From: Bacteroidetes bacterium UBA7674
GTDB taxonomy: Bacteria > Bacteroidota > Bacteroidia > Chitinophagales > Chitinophagaceae
Assembly: GCA_002483105.1 (NCBI GenBank)
Contig: DLHG01000013.1
Location: forward strand, 1,054,001-1,118,000
DNA length: 64,000 bases
Direction: 5' to 3'
Shown: in pieces, positions 32,392-41,420 of the stretch
Layout of the letters: each line of letters opens with the position of its first letter
Numbering within the stretch: position 1 is the first letter of the stretch
Made by a program: the position numbers and the translations under genes
Notes under the pieces: model-generated
Told to the model about the DNA's origin: nothing
The model's database searches: none
Seen by the model: the letters and a program-made list of their open reading frames with translations, nothing else

Positions 32392-33531
32392 ATGCACCCA
32401 CTTCAAATGGTTGACCTGAAACGTCAATATATTAAGATAAAACCTGAAATAGACGCTGCTATCCAGAATGTGATAGATACAACGGCATTTATAGGTGGAA
32501 AAGACATAAAGGATTTTTCTACCGAACTGGAAGCTTACCTGGGTGTAAAACACGTTATTCCTTGTGCAAACGGTACTGATGCCCTGCAAATAGGCCTGAT
32601 GGCTTTGGGTTTACAACCGGGTGATGAGGTGATCACACCATCATTCACTTACATGGCCACGGTTGAAGTAGTAGCCCTGCTGAAACTTACCCCTGTTTTT
32701 GCAGATGTGGATGCAGATACTTTTACCCTCAATATTGACAGTGTTCGCAAAGCGATCACTCCTAAGACAAAGGCAATTATCCCTGTTCACTTATATGGAC
32801 AGTGCGTAGACATGGAGCCGCTGATAGCATTGGCTAAAGAACATAACATACCTCTTATAGAAGATAACGCGCAGGCCATTGGCGGCAGCTATACATTCCC
32901 TGACGGCAAAACTGTGAAGACCGGAACGATGGGACTGATGGCAACAACTTCGTTTTTCCCTTCCAAGAACCTGGGTTGCTATGGTGATGGTGGCGCAATG
33001 TTCACCAATGATGATGCACTGGCTGACAAACTGCGCATGATAGCCAATCACGGACAGAAAGTTCGCTACTACCACGAAATGGTGGGATGCAACAGCCGCC
33101 TTGATAGTATACAGGCAGCAGTACTTCGTGTGAAGCTAAAACACCTTGATGAATACTGCGATGCACGCCGCGCTGTGGCAGATCATTATGACAATGCGTT
33201 TAAAGGCAATGCAAATATCATTACACCATATAGAGCACCGTATAGCAAACATGTTTTCCATCAATATACCCTACAGGTAAAGAATGTAAATCGTGATGAA
33301 GTGCAGACTCTGCTCACCGAACGAAAAGTGCCTTCTATGTTGTATTACCCTGTTCCTTGCCACAAGCAGGAAATGCTAAAGGACTACAACACGGCAAATG
33401 CAGACCTGCCTGTAACCAATATGCTGCAAGACTGCGTAATATCCTTGCCGATACACACTGAAATGACGCAGGAAGAACTGGATTATATCTCAACTAATTT
33501 CCTTGAAGTAATAGCACAACTGTCCAAATAA
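32392..33531 (+). CDS. DegT/DnrJ/EryC1/StrS-family sugar aminotransferase
   Basis: The 379-residue PLP enzyme transfers an amino group to a keto sugar nucleotide. Its marks are MVDLKRQYIKIKPEIDAAI at the N-terminus, ANGTDALQIGLMALGLQPGDEVITPSFTYMA, PVHLYGQ, and IEDNAQAIG. The PLP Lys is Lys192 in FFPSKNLGCYGDGGA. It resembles the WbpE/WlbC group that acts on UDP-sugars, but it is followed, with a one-base overlap, by rmlC, an enzyme for dTDP-sugars. The substrate is therefore uncertain: an amino sugar for surface glycan is likely. Confidence 0.9.
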   Translation: MHPLQMVDLKRQYIKIKPEIDAAIQNVIDTTAFIGGKDIKDFSTELEAYLGVKHVIPCANGTDALQIGLMALGLQPGDEVITPSFTYMATVEVVALLKLTPVFADVDADTFTLNIDSVRKAITPKTKAIIPVHLYGQCVDMEPLIALAKEHNIPLIEDNAQAIGGSYTFPDGKTVKTGTMGLMATTSFFPSKNLGCYGDGGAMFTNDDALADKLRMIANHGQKVRYYHEMVGCNSRLDSIQAAVLRVKLKHLDEYCDARRAVADHYDNAFKGNANIITPYRAPYSKHVFHQYTLQVKNVNRDEVQTLLTERKVPSMLYYPVPCHKQEMLKDYNTANADLPVTNMLQDCVISLPIHTEMTQEELDYISTNFLEVIAQLSK

Positions 33532-34082
33532 TGAAAGTGATCACTACCCCATTTGAAGGACTGTTGATTTTAGAGCCTAAAGTTCACGGTGATGAAAGAG
33601 GCTACTTCTTTGAAAGCTATAATATGCAAACCCTGCTGAACGAAGCCGGATTCAGCACGCCTTTCGTGCAGGACAATCAAGCCAGATCGGTAAAGAACGT
33701 ATTGAGGGGACTACATTACCAAAATGAGCCTACTCCCCAAACAAAACTTATCCGTGCGCTGGAAGGTACGATTTGGGATGTGGTTGTAGACCTTCGCCCC
33801 AACAGCAAAACATTCGGGCAATGGTATGGCGTTGAATTATCTGATGAAAACAAACTGCAATTCCTGATACCAAGAGGTTTCGCGCATGGATATTCTGTAC
33901 TGAGTGATACTGCGGAAGTATTCTACAAATGCGATAACGTTTATAACAAATCCGCAGAAGGGGGTGTTCTTTACAATGACCCTTCACTGAATATAGACTG
34001 GAAGATAGATCTGAAAGATGCGATAGTGAGTGAGAAAGATCTGCTACAGCCATTGATGAAGGATGCCGTGATCAACTTCTAA
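33531..34082 (+). CDS. rmlC: dTDP-4-dehydrorhamnose 3,5-epimerase
   Basis: RmlC epimerises dTDP-4-keto-6-deoxyglucose to the rhamnose configuration. The 183-residue cupin has the active-site block RGLHYQ with His62, and VFYKCDNVY with Tyr132; FFESYN at the start and PRGFAHGYSVLSD are also typical. It overlaps the aminotransferase stop by one base (TAATG). rmlA and rmlB are 28 kb upstream, and rmlD is not in the window. As an alternative it might be a 3-epimerase or isomerase of a dTDP-amino-sugar route, but the RmlC residues are intact. Confidence 0.92.
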   Translation: MKVITTPFEGLLILEPKVHGDERGYFFESYNMQTLLNEAGFSTPFVQDNQARSVKNVLRGLHYQNEPTPQTKLIRALEGTIWDVVVDLRPNSKTFGQWYGVELSDENKLQFLIPRGFAHGYSVLSDTAEVFYKCDNVYNKSAEGGVLYNDPSLNIDWKIDLKDAIVSEKDLLQPLMKDAVINF

Positions 34083-34097
34083 ACCAAGGTTCTAAAC

Positions 34098-34125
34098 ACT
34101 GATCTAAGCAAATGCTTAGACCAGT
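34098..34125. terminator. Weak hairpin between convergent genes
   Basis: The arms actgatctaagca and tgcttagaccagt pair with one mismatch around a 2-base loop. It separates rmlC and the sugar dehydrogenase gene. No long T run follows on the plus strand, so it is a moderate terminator. Confidence 0.5.
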
Positions 34126-34130
34126 ATTAA

Positions 34131-35315
34131 TTATCTCCACACATAATACAAAACCCCGTTCAGATCATCTGTAAAGAAAAATGAACGGCTGTCGTTCATC
34201 ATCACATCACAAGGTCGTCCTTTGCGGTCTTTGTCTTCCTTGCCTTCGAGAAAGCCATTTACAATATCTACATACTTATCCTTACCTACTATTTTTACGA
34301 TGGAATTACCACGTTGTCTCCACACAGACGTAGAACCATGCAAGGCCACAAGAAATGAGCCTGCCAGCAACGGGTCATCAAAACCACGCATATAGTCTAA
34401 ACCTAGTGGTGCCGAGTGCGCTTTGAAGCCACACCATGCGGGAACAGGCTTCGCTGGTATTTTTATTTTTTGTCGCTTTGCTGAATCGTGCATTTGCGGG
34501 TCTGGATAAAGCACTCCTTTATATTGCACATAATACGGCCAGCCGTAGAACCGGCCTTTCAATACCGCCTGGAAAAGATCTTCCGGTTTGTCAGGACCGA
34601 TCAGGTCGCGGCCCATGGAGGTGACCCATAGCTGGTTGTCAACCCACTTCATCCCAACCGAATTACGCAGACCACTGGCGAATGGTTGCTGGTCGCTGCC
34701 ATCAGGATTCATCTCTACTATAGATGCCCTTATCGGTTCTTTTTCGATACAGGCGTTACAACTACTACCAACACTCACATAAAGCTTACCCTTATTAAAA
34801 GCCAGGCTTCTCGTTAAATGCCAGCCGCCGTACTTATAACTCAACCCATAATCAGGGAAAGTAGCAAGTACCTGTCCTTGCCCGTTCAGTTGCATATCAC
34901 CTGCTTTATACTCATAGCGGCTTAGTTTGTCTGTTTCTGCTATGTATATATAGTCTTTACCACCATCATTGTAAAATGTTACCTGGTTAGGATTATGCAG
35001 ATTATCTGCAAACGTTACGATTCTTGCAAAGCGCTTAGCGGTTGCATCCCAGCCTTCGAATACATAAACCTTGCCCTTCTTGTTATCGTCAAGATTATAC
35101 ATATCGGTCGCGAAGAGCCTGCCATCAGGGCTCTTAGAAAGAAAACGCAATCTTCTCAAACCCTCAGCAGCTACCGAAACATTATAGCCTTGAGGAACAT
35201 TCACTTTCAGGTCAACACCTTTTTGTAAATGAATAGGATGCGGGTATAGTTTTATTTGCTGGGCGGAAATCGGGAGACTAAACAGTACAGCTATTACGAC
35301 TGATATTGAACGCAT
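34131..35315 (-). CDS. PQQ-type glucose/sorbosone dehydrogenase-like protein
   Basis: The 394-residue protein has a signal peptide (MRSISVVIAVLFSLPISA) and should be periplasmic. It belongs to the six-bladed propeller family of soluble PQQ sugar dehydrogenases: LRRLRFLSKSPDGRLFATDMYN, HNPNQVTFYN, SGLRNSVGMKW, RDLIGPDKPEDLF, and GFEWCGFKAHSA-like end with PLGLDYMRG. A Cys pair (SSCNAC, about residues 185-190) is unusual. Whether it binds PQQ or only shares the fold is not clear. Transcribed alone. Confidence 0.85.
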   Translation of the reverse strand: MRSISVVIAVLFSLPISAQQIKLYPHPIHLQKGVDLKVNVPQGYNVSVAAEGLRRLRFLSKSPDGRLFATDMYNLDDNKKGKVYVFEGWDATAKRFARIVTFADNLHNPNQVTFYNDGGKDYIYIAETDKLSRYEYKAGDMQLNGQGQVLATFPDYGLSYKYGGWHLTRSLAFNKGKLYVSVGSSCNACIEKEPIRASIVEMNPDGSDQQPFASGLRNSVGMKWVDNQLWVTSMGRDLIGPDKPEDLFQAVLKGRFYGWPYYVQYKGVLYPDPQMHDSAKRQKIKIPAKPVPAWCGFKAHSAPLGLDYMRGFDDPLLAGSFLVALHGSTSVWRQRGNSIVKIVGKDKYVDIVNGFLEGKEDKDRKGRPCDVMMNDSRSFFFTDDLNGVLYYVWR

Positions 35316-35370
35316 AAGAAAAGCACACCGTATAGTGTGCTTTCAAAGTTAGTATTTTCTATTATTCCAA

Positions 35371-35862
35371 TTAGCTTTTCATATTCACGAACTGCAATGG
35401 CTGGTCAAGATTTGACGTGCGGCATAGTTGTATCACATCCTGCAGGTCGTCAATTTTCTTACCTGTTACTCGGATCACATCATCCATGATGGCAGGCTGC
35501 ACTTTCAGTCCGCTGTCTTTAATGATCTTCACGATCTTTTTTGCCATATCCTTTTCCAGTCCATTCTTTACAGGTATGGTCTTGCGGATATATTTTCCTG
35601 AAGCAGAAAATTCTTTACTGAAATCAAAGCTGCTCGCTTCCAATCCTTGTTTCATTGCTTTGCTGCGGAGCACATCTTCCACCTGTGTCAGTTTCATATC
35701 ACTTTCCACTTCCAGGGCAATGGTCATGTCCTTTTTATTCAACTCTATAGAAACATGGTTTCCTTTAAAATCGAAACGATTGTCTATTTCTTTCTTGGCA
35801 ATGTTCACTGCGTTATCTAATGTTTGCAGGTCTACCTTGCTTACTATATCCATTGAAGGCAT
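35371..35862 (-). CDS. yajQ: YajQ family (DUF520) nucleotide-binding protein
   Basis: The 163-residue cytoplasmic protein is two ferredoxin-like modules of the YajQ family. It starts MPSMDIVSKVDLQTLDNAVNIAKKEI and has NRFDFKGN and the C-terminal IDDLQDVIQLCRTSNLDQPLQFVN, all typical. Members bind nucleotides including cyclic di-GMP; XC_3703 of Xanthomonas is the known c-di-GMP effector. Whether this one binds it is not shown. It is 57 bases downstream of the ABC-F gene on the same strand. Confidence 0.92.
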   Translation of the reverse strand: MPSMDIVSKVDLQTLDNAVNIAKKEIDNRFDFKGNHVSIELNKKDMTIALEVESDMKLTQVEDVLRSKAMKQGLEASSFDFSKEFSASGKYIRKTIPVKNGLEKDMAKKIVKIIKDSGLKVQPAIMDDVIRVTGKKIDDLQDVIQLCRTSNLDQPLQFVNMKS

Positions 35863-35919
35863 AATGAGTAGTTTTTGTGTTTAGGTAATGAGCATATAAA
35901 AATATCAACTATAACCCGT

Positions 35920-37896
35920 TTATCCAATCTTTTCTTCCAATTCCATCATTTTCTCAAAAACCGAATCGTAGTCTTTGGTCAATTGTGCATGGCGGGCAGA
36001 CACTTGCTTATAGTTATCATCCAGTTTCTTGAACTCGTCTTTGTTAGCATAGATATTCGGGTCGCCCAACTTCGCTTCCAGCGCGTTCTTTTCTTCCGTC
36101 AGCTTTCCCAACTGCTCTTCCAGTTTCTGGAAATTGCGTTGCTGGTTCTGATACTCTTTTTTGAAAGCACGTACTTCTGAGTCATTCGTGTTGACAGGCT
36201 TAGGCGCTTCTACTTTCTTCTCTTCCTTTTTTACAGGTGCTTGTACTTGTGCAGGTGCCGATTTAGCCGATGTCTGTTCACGTTTCAGCTTATCTTCCTG
36301 GAATACTACCCATTCATCATAAGTACCGACAAATTCTTTGATCTTTCCGTCTTCAATACTCCATATCTTATTGGCGGTCTTGCTGATGAAATAACGATCG
36401 TGCGATACAAGTATCAAAGTACCTTCGTACTTATTCAATGCCTCTATCAGCATTTCGACCGACTGCATATCAAGGTGGTTGGTAGGTTCATCCAGCATCA
36501 GGAAGTTACCTTTAGCTGCTATAACCTTCGCCAGCGCCACCCTCGCCTTCTCACCACCCGAAAGCACTTTTATCTTCTTGAACACGTCATCGCCGCTGAA
36601 CAGGAAGCAACCAAGAAGCTGCCTTAGCTCCACTTCTGTCTTACCGCTGCCACAACGCTTCATTTCTTCCAGTATCTCGATCTCTACATCAAGCGACTCC
36701 AATTGGTGCTGCGCGTAGAAACTCTCTTCCACGTTGTGCCCTTCTTTTAGTTCACCATCTATCTGTTCCTGGCCTGCTATGATACGCAACAAAGTTGATT
36801 TACCGCGTCCGTTCGCACCTATCAGGGCTATCTTATCACCACGGATGATCTCCGCACTTGTGTTATCTAATATCTTATTCTCTCCGAAGCTCTTGCTTAC
36901 ATTCTTCAGCGTAGAGATTACTTTACCCGGTGTTACCGCCACATCAAAGTTGATGTTCATGGTCGGCATGCTGGAGTCTGGCGCTTCTATCTTATCAATT
37001 TTATCCAGCTTCTTCATAGCACTCTGCGCCTGTGCGGCTTTTGAGGCCTTTGCCTTAAAGCGCTCAATAAAGCGTTCCTGCTGGCGGATATAATCCTGCT
37101 GGTTCTCAAAAGCACGTTGTTGCAGATCCATACGTTCTGCCTTCTCCTTCTGGAAGAACGTATAGTTTCCGCTATATTGGTGCAGGTCACGCTGCCATAC
37201 TTCTACTATCTTCGTCACCATCCTGTCCAGGAAATACCTATCGTGTGATACGATCACCACGCTACCGGGATACCCTATAAGGTAACGCTCCAGCCATTCG
37301 ATAGACGGCAGATCCAGGTGGTTGGTAGGTTCATCCAATAAAAGCAGGTCGGGCGCTTGCAACATCATCTTTGCCAACAACACCCTCATACGCCAGCCAC
37401 CACTGAATTGGTTATACGGGCGTTGCAGGTCTGCTGTAGAGAAACCCAACCCCTCCAGTACCTCAGCAGACTTGTGCTCCATTTCATAGCCTCCGGCTAC
37501 CTCAAAATCATGAAGGGCATGGCTGTATTTATCCAGCAAGTCAGCATCGTCCGGTTTATCTTCCAGTTGTTTCAGGATATCCTCCATCAGCTTTTCAATT
37601 TCATGGGCCTTTTCAAAAGCCTGCATACCCACCGAAAGGATGGAATTATCTGTAGAAAAACTTAATAGGTCCTGATTAAAGAAGCCTATCGTAACGTCTT
37701 TAGGTTTGTTGAAGGTGCCCTTATCAAAGGTATATGCACCTGTAATGAGCCTCAGAAGGGTTGATTTACCTGCACCGTTGCTGCCAACCAGCCCGATACG
37801 CTCCCCTGTTCCTATTTGCCAACTGGCGTCCTCCAATATCGGTCTCGGCCCGAAAGAAAATGTAATATTCTGTAATGAAATAAGCATAACGGGCAC
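35920..37896 (-). CDS. ABC-F family ATPase (ribosome-associated)
   Basis: The 658-residue protein has two ABC ATPase domains and no membrane part. The first has SNGAGKSTLLRLITG (about 40-54) and LLLDEPTNHLDLPS; the second has ANGRGKSTLLRIIAG, LSGGEKARVALA and FLMLDEPTNHLDMQS. Between them is the arm/linker rich in Lys, Arg and Gln (QQERFIERFKAKASKAAQAQ). A C-terminal coiled coil (about 570-655) follows, as in Uup/EttA-like proteins. ABC-F proteins bind the ribosome E site and modulate translation, some protecting against antibiotics. The exact subtype is not determined. The ATG at 37896 or the internal one at 37887 could be the start. Confidence 0.93.
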   Translation of the reverse strand: MPVMLISLQNITFSFGPRPILEDASWQIGTGERIGLVGSNGAGKSTLLRLITGAYTFDKGTFNKPKDVTIGFFNQDLLSFSTDNSILSVGMQAFEKAHEIEKLMEDILKQLEDKPDDADLLDKYSHALHDFEVAGGYEMEHKSAEVLEGLGFSTADLQRPYNQFSGGWRMRVLLAKMMLQAPDLLLLDEPTNHLDLPSIEWLERYLIGYPGSVVIVSHDRYFLDRMVTKIVEVWQRDLHQYSGNYTFFQKEKAERMDLQQRAFENQQDYIRQQERFIERFKAKASKAAQAQSAMKKLDKIDKIEAPDSSMPTMNINFDVAVTPGKVISTLKNVSKSFGENKILDNTSAEIIRGDKIALIGANGRGKSTLLRIIAGQEQIDGELKEGHNVEESFYAQHQLESLDVEIEILEEMKRCGSGKTEVELRQLLGCFLFSGDDVFKKIKVLSGGEKARVALAKVIAAKGNFLMLDEPTNHLDMQSVEMLIEALNKYEGTLILVSHDRYFISKTANKIWSIEDGKIKEFVGTYDEWVVFQEDKLKREQTSAKSAPAQVQAPVKKEEKKVEAPKPVNTNDSEVRAFKKEYQNQQRNFQKLEEQLGKLTEEKNALEAKLGDPNIYANKDEFKKLDDNYKQVSARHAQLTKDYDSVFEKMMELEEKIG

Positions 37897-37934
37897 AAAA
37901 TTACGACGAATGCGTTTAGCATTAAAGGTTAGTT

Positions 37935-37942
37935 TACTTTTG
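37935..37942 (+). promoter_or_regulatory. -7 box upstream of the DUF3347 lipoprotein gene
   Basis: The octamer tacttttg matches TAnnTTTG exactly, 18 bases before the ATG at 37960, in the divergent space before the ABC-F gene. Confidence 0.6.
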
Positions 37943-37959
37943 CAGCAAAGTTTTATGGA

Positions 37960-38535
37960 ATGCGCCTCGTATCTGTAGTTTTATTATATACACTTTTAGC
38001 ACTTACGGGCTGTTCCGGCGGAGCGGAGGAGAAGGCTACCGAGTATTCAAAACCTGAATTGAAGCCAACCAGCAACCTCGGCGAAGCTGGCACAACACAG
38101 CTGGTATCATTACTCAATAACTATTTCACCTTAAAAGACGCTTTGGTCGCCACAAGGGCCGGACAAGCAGACAACGCAGCGAATAAAGTTTCTGCAATCT
38201 CAGATAGCCTTATTATCTATATCCGGTCTGATAGCAACAACAGCACGGCTATACTACCTTACCTTGACACGATAAAAATCTCCGTTAAGGCCATGACAAG
38301 CATGATGGACGAAGGCTGCGAAAAGAAACGCATTCATTTTGAAGGAATTTCGGACGCTATGTACACTATTCTGAAAAAAGCCGAGTTAAAGAATGCGGGC
38401 ATCTACCAACAGTTCTGCCCGATGGCTTTTAATAATAAAGGAGCTTATTGGCTGAGTAATACAGAAGAAATTAAAAACCCGTATTTTGGCAGTAAGATGC
38501 TGGAATGTGGTGAAGTAACTGAAACACTAAACTAA
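37960..38535 (+). CDS. DUF3347 lipoprotein
   Basis: The 191-residue protein has a lipoprotein signal (MRLVSVVLLYTLLALTGC, Cys18). The mature part matches DUF3347, with the diagnostic end YQQFCPMAFNNKGAYWLS and NPYFGSKMLECGEV. Conserved Cys and Met (CPM, MLECG) are in positions suited to metal binding; the domain occurs next to copper efflux proteins in other Bacteroidota. It is followed after 13 bases by the TonB-dependent receptor gene, so the two probably act together at the outer membrane. The metal link is inference. Confidence 0.85.
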   Translation: MRLVSVVLLYTLLALTGCSGGAEEKATEYSKPELKPTSNLGEAGTTQLVSLLNNYFTLKDALVATRAGQADNAANKVSAISDSLIIYIRSDSNNSTAILPYLDTIKISVKAMTSMMDEGCEKKRIHFEGISDAMYTILKKAELKNAGIYQQFCPMAFNNKGAYWLSNTEEIKNPYFGSKMLECGEVTETLN

Positions 38536-38548
38536 GAATTTTAAGACA

Positions 38549-40921
38549 ATGCAAAGGCTATTAAGAATGATGCAAACAGGTTTCCTGCTATCCCTGTTCT
38601 GCTTAATCCCCACCTTATTATTCGCTCAGAAAAAAGTGACTCTTAGCGGATACATAAAAGACATCAGCACCGGCGAGACCATTATAGGTGGAAACATCTA
38701 TGTAAAAGAGCTGAAGCAGGCTGCACAGACCAACAACTATGGTTTCTATTCCCTTTCGGTACCGGCAGGCAACTACACCATTACATTCGCCTATGTAGGA
38801 TACGTCACACAGACAGACACCATGGCGTTAATCGAGGATAAGAACTATGATGTGTTGATGACCGACCTCACCACACTGCAGGAAGTAGAAGTCAACGCCA
38901 GGGGCAATGATAATGTGAAGACCACGGAAATGGGTACCATCAGCCTGTCTATAGATAAGATAAAAACGCTGCCGGTAATATTTGGCGAAACAGATATCTT
39001 AAAGACCCTCCAACTAATGCCCGGCGTAATGTCGGCTGGCGAAGGTAGCTCAGGTTTCTATGTTCGTGGCGGCGGCCCTGACCAGAACCTTGTGTTATTG
39101 GATGATGCGGTGGTGTACAATACAGGTCACCTGTTCGGCTTCTTCTCAGTATTTAATGGTGATGCGATAAAGAACGTTACTTTGATAAAGGGTGGCATGC
39201 CTGCTAACTATGGTGGCCGCCTCTCTTCCGTCGTCGATGTATCTATGAAGGATGGTAACATGAAAGAATACCATGCAGAAGGTGGTATCGGCCTCATAGC
39301 CTCGCGTCTTACGCTGGAAGGACCTATCACAAAGGACAAAGGCTCCTTTATGCTATCGGGGCGCAGAACCTATCTTGATGTCGTAATAAAGCCATTCGTA
39401 AAAGGTTCCTTTAAAAACTCCGGCTATTTCTTCTATGATGCCAATCTAAAGGCCAACTACAACATAACAGAAAAAGACAGAGTCTATCTGAGCGGTTACC
39501 TCGGTTTAGACAAGTTCAAGTTCGCGGGCGAAAGCGGCAACTTTAATGCTGAGATACCTTGGGGTAACAATACGGCGACGCTTCGCTGGAATCACTTGTT
39601 CAGTAATAAAGTATTTACTAATACCACGGTTGTTTACAACGATTACAATTTCGCATCTACCTTCAAAGCAAGAGACGCTACATTTAAACTGTCATCAGGT
39701 GTAAGAGACTACAATGTAAAAAGCGACCTTGATTACTACACTACATTCAATCACCACATAAAAGGCGGCTTATCTTATACATACCATAAGTTCATCCCCA
39801 ATCAGATATCAGGCCAGTTGAGTGATTCAATTGAGTTAAACCCCGATGATGCAGCTATCAAATATGCACATGAAGCAGGCGCTTACATCATGGACGATTT
39901 TGACATCACGAAGTGGCTGCGCATCAATGCCGGTATTCGTTACTCATGGTTCGGACAAGTTGGACCATATACTGACTATGTATATGACTATAAAATACAA
40001 AGAATAGATAGTACTACTTATGCACCCGGCAAGTTGATCAAAGACTATGGTGGTTGGGAGCCAAGAATAAATGCCAGGGTGCAATTCAGCAACGCCTCTT
40101 CTCTTAAAGCAAGCGTAGCGAAATCTTACCAATACATCCACCTGTTGTCTAACAACGGTTCTACCCTGCCCACAGATATCTGGGTGCCGAGCACCATGAG
40201 GGTAAGGCCGCAGGAAGCATGGCAATATTCGCTGGGGTATTTCCAGAACCTGATGGACAACAAAATTGAGACCTCAGTAGAAGTCTATTACAAGAAAATG
40301 AAGAACCAGGTAGAATACCGTGCGGGATACTTACCCAGCTCTCTCACCGACCCGGAACTGGATTATGTGTTCGGTACAGGCGAAGCTTATGGTGCTGAAT
40401 TCTTAATAAATAAGACAAGAGGCAAGTTCACCGGATGGATCGGTTATACCCTGGCCTGGACGTACCGCCAGTTCCCCGACCTCAACAACGGCAAAAGATA
40501 TCCTGCCAAGTACGACAGGAGACATGACCTTTCAATTGTTACTTCCTACGAGCTTAGCAAAAAATGGACTTTGTCAGGTGTATTCATTTACGCAACAGGA
40601 AACGCGATCACCCTTCCATCTAACTTGTACTTTGTTCAAAGCTCTCTCGTGCAACAGTTCAGCGACTTAAATGCATACAGAGTATTTGCCTATCATCGTT
40701 TAGATCTTTCAGCTGTTTACAAACCGCAACGCAAGAAAGTGAAAAAGAACAAATGGGAAGGAAGCTGGGCATTCTCTATATACAATGTATATAGCCGCCA
40801 GAACCCTTACTTCCTATACCTTGATACAGAAGGTGATGTTAACAAAGGTATTGATGTGAAAGTAAAACAAGTATCTATCTTCCCGATAATACCTAGTATC
40901 ACTTATAACTTTAAGTTCTAG
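38549..40921 (+). CDS. TonB-dependent outer-membrane receptor
   Basis: The 790-residue protein has a signal peptide (ending about residue 26, LLFAQ), an N-terminal carboxypeptidase-regulatory-like beta domain (about 30-115: GYIKDISTGETIIGGNIYV, GFYSLSVPAGNYTITF), a plug domain (about 125-235: VMSAGEGSSGFYVRGGGPDQNLVLLDDAVVYN) and a beta-barrel ending in the aromatic SITYNFKF. The barrel would carry a substrate energised by TonB. It is shorter than SusC proteins and has no SusD partner; the upstream lipoprotein is DUF3347. Substrate is unknown, with metal or siderophore uptake possible. A very strong terminator follows. Confidence 0.93.
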   Translation: MQRLLRMMQTGFLLSLFCLIPTLLFAQKKVTLSGYIKDISTGETIIGGNIYVKELKQAAQTNNYGFYSLSVPAGNYTITFAYVGYVTQTDTMALIEDKNYDVLMTDLTTLQEVEVNARGNDNVKTTEMGTISLSIDKIKTLPVIFGETDILKTLQLMPGVMSAGEGSSGFYVRGGGPDQNLVLLDDAVVYNTGHLFGFFSVFNGDAIKNVTLIKGGMPANYGGRLSSVVDVSMKDGNMKEYHAEGGIGLIASRLTLEGPITKDKGSFMLSGRRTYLDVVIKPFVKGSFKNSGYFFYDANLKANYNITEKDRVYLSGYLGLDKFKFAGESGNFNAEIPWGNNTATLRWNHLFSNKVFTNTTVVYNDYNFASTFKARDATFKLSSGVRDYNVKSDLDYYTTFNHHIKGGLSYTYHKFIPNQISGQLSDSIELNPDDAAIKYAHEAGAYIMDDFDITKWLRINAGIRYSWFGQVGPYTDYVYDYKIQRIDSTTYAPGKLIKDYGGWEPRINARVQFSNASSLKASVAKSYQYIHLLSNNGSTLPTDIWVPSTMRVRPQEAWQYSLGYFQNLMDNKIETSVEVYYKKMKNQVEYRAGYLPSSLTDPELDYVFGTGEAYGAEFLINKTRGKFTGWIGYTLAWTYRQFPDLNNGKRYPAKYDRRHDLSIVTSYELSKKWTLSGVFIYATGNAITLPSNLYFVQSSLVQQFSDLNAYRVFAYHRLDLSAVYKPQRKKVKKNKWEGSWAFSIYNVYSRQNPYFLYLDTEGDVNKGIDVKVKQVSIFPIIPSITYNFKF

Positions 40922-40934
40922 TTAGGATAACAAT

Positions 40935-40981
40935 ATAACATAGCGAAAGCCCCTGTATTGCAGGGGCTTTCGCTATGTTAT
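40935..40981 (+). terminator. Strong terminator after the TonB receptor gene
   Basis: A perfect 21-base stem (40935-40955 with 40961-40981) closes over a 5-base loop, with the inner part G/C-rich. A T run follows at 40986-40990. Confidence 0.88.
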
Positions 40982-41031
40982 ACGCTTTTTATCACACTGT
41001 CACATCTCCTAAGCGTTCGTTAACCGCTTCC

Positions 41032-41062
41032 TAAGACGGCGTTAAGCAAGCCGTCTTATTTT
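41032..41062 (+). terminator. Hairpin just upstream of the orphan unit's promoter
   Basis: The arms taagacggc (41032-41040) and gccgtctta (41050-41058) pair perfectly over 9 bases around a 9-base loop, followed by tttt. It may end read-through from the TonB gene, or act as part of the regulation of the next unit, because the -33 box of that unit begins at its end. Confidence 0.6.
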
Positions 41063-41090
41063 GTAAGAGGGCTTCACTGTCGCATATTTG
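41060..41090 (+). promoter_or_regulatory. Promoter of an orphan small transcription unit
   Basis: TTTG at 41060-41063 is followed after exactly 19 bases by catatttg (41083-41090), which matches the Bacteroidota promoter with a single mismatch (C for T at the first base). Transcription should start near 41096. Confidence 0.6.
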
Positions 41091-41174
41091 TATTGTCAAA
41101 AGCAAATAATAAAAACCACCACTTAGACGCCCTATCAACGTCGAAACAAAAAATAGAAAACACAAACCATTTTT

Positions 41175-41279
41175 ATGAATAACGCAAACTTGCTCGCTAC
41201 GACGAGACTACAAATCATGACCAAAATACTAATGTTTATTGGTCTGCTTGGGTGCCTCACCATTTCCGTGACTTTATAA
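41175..41279 (+). CDS. Possible 34-residue hydrophobic peptide
   Basis: This frame codes MNNANLLATTRLQIMTKI followed by LMFIGLLGCLTISVTL and a stop. It is a polar start with one Arg and one Lys, then a single hydrophobic segment of about 17 residues, so it would be a short membrane peptide. It lies in a unit of its own between a promoter (41060-41090), two hairpins and a terminator (41362-41387). No family is recognised. Alternatively the transcript is a small RNA and the frame is chance. Confidence 0.4.
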   Translation: MNNANLLATTRLQIMTKILMFIGLLGCLTISVTL

Positions 41280-41286
41280 TAATAAC

Positions 41287-41327
41287 ATACCTGGTGACAA
41301 CCTGCGCGTCAGTGTGCTACCAGGTAT
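41287..41327 (+). other. Long-loop hairpin in the orphan unit
   Basis: The arms atacctggt (41287-41295) and accaggtat (41319-41327) pair perfectly over 9 bases and enclose a 23-base loop. It lies directly after the peptide stop codon and may be RNA structure or a protein site. Confidence 0.5.
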
Positions 41328-41361
41328 TTAACACGCTCTCTCTTATCCTCTATATGTAAGT

Positions 41362-41387
41362 AGGGCCCTTTCCAGGGCCCTTTTTTA
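41362..41387 (+). terminator. Terminator of the orphan unit
   Basis: The arms agggccc and gggccct pair over 7 G/C-rich bases around a 6-base loop, followed by six T on the plus strand. It points to plus-strand transcription, since the minus-strand side has no T run. Confidence 0.8.
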
Positions 41388-41420
41388 TTTCCAATATTCT
41401 CTATGTATTCTTTTATAGCA

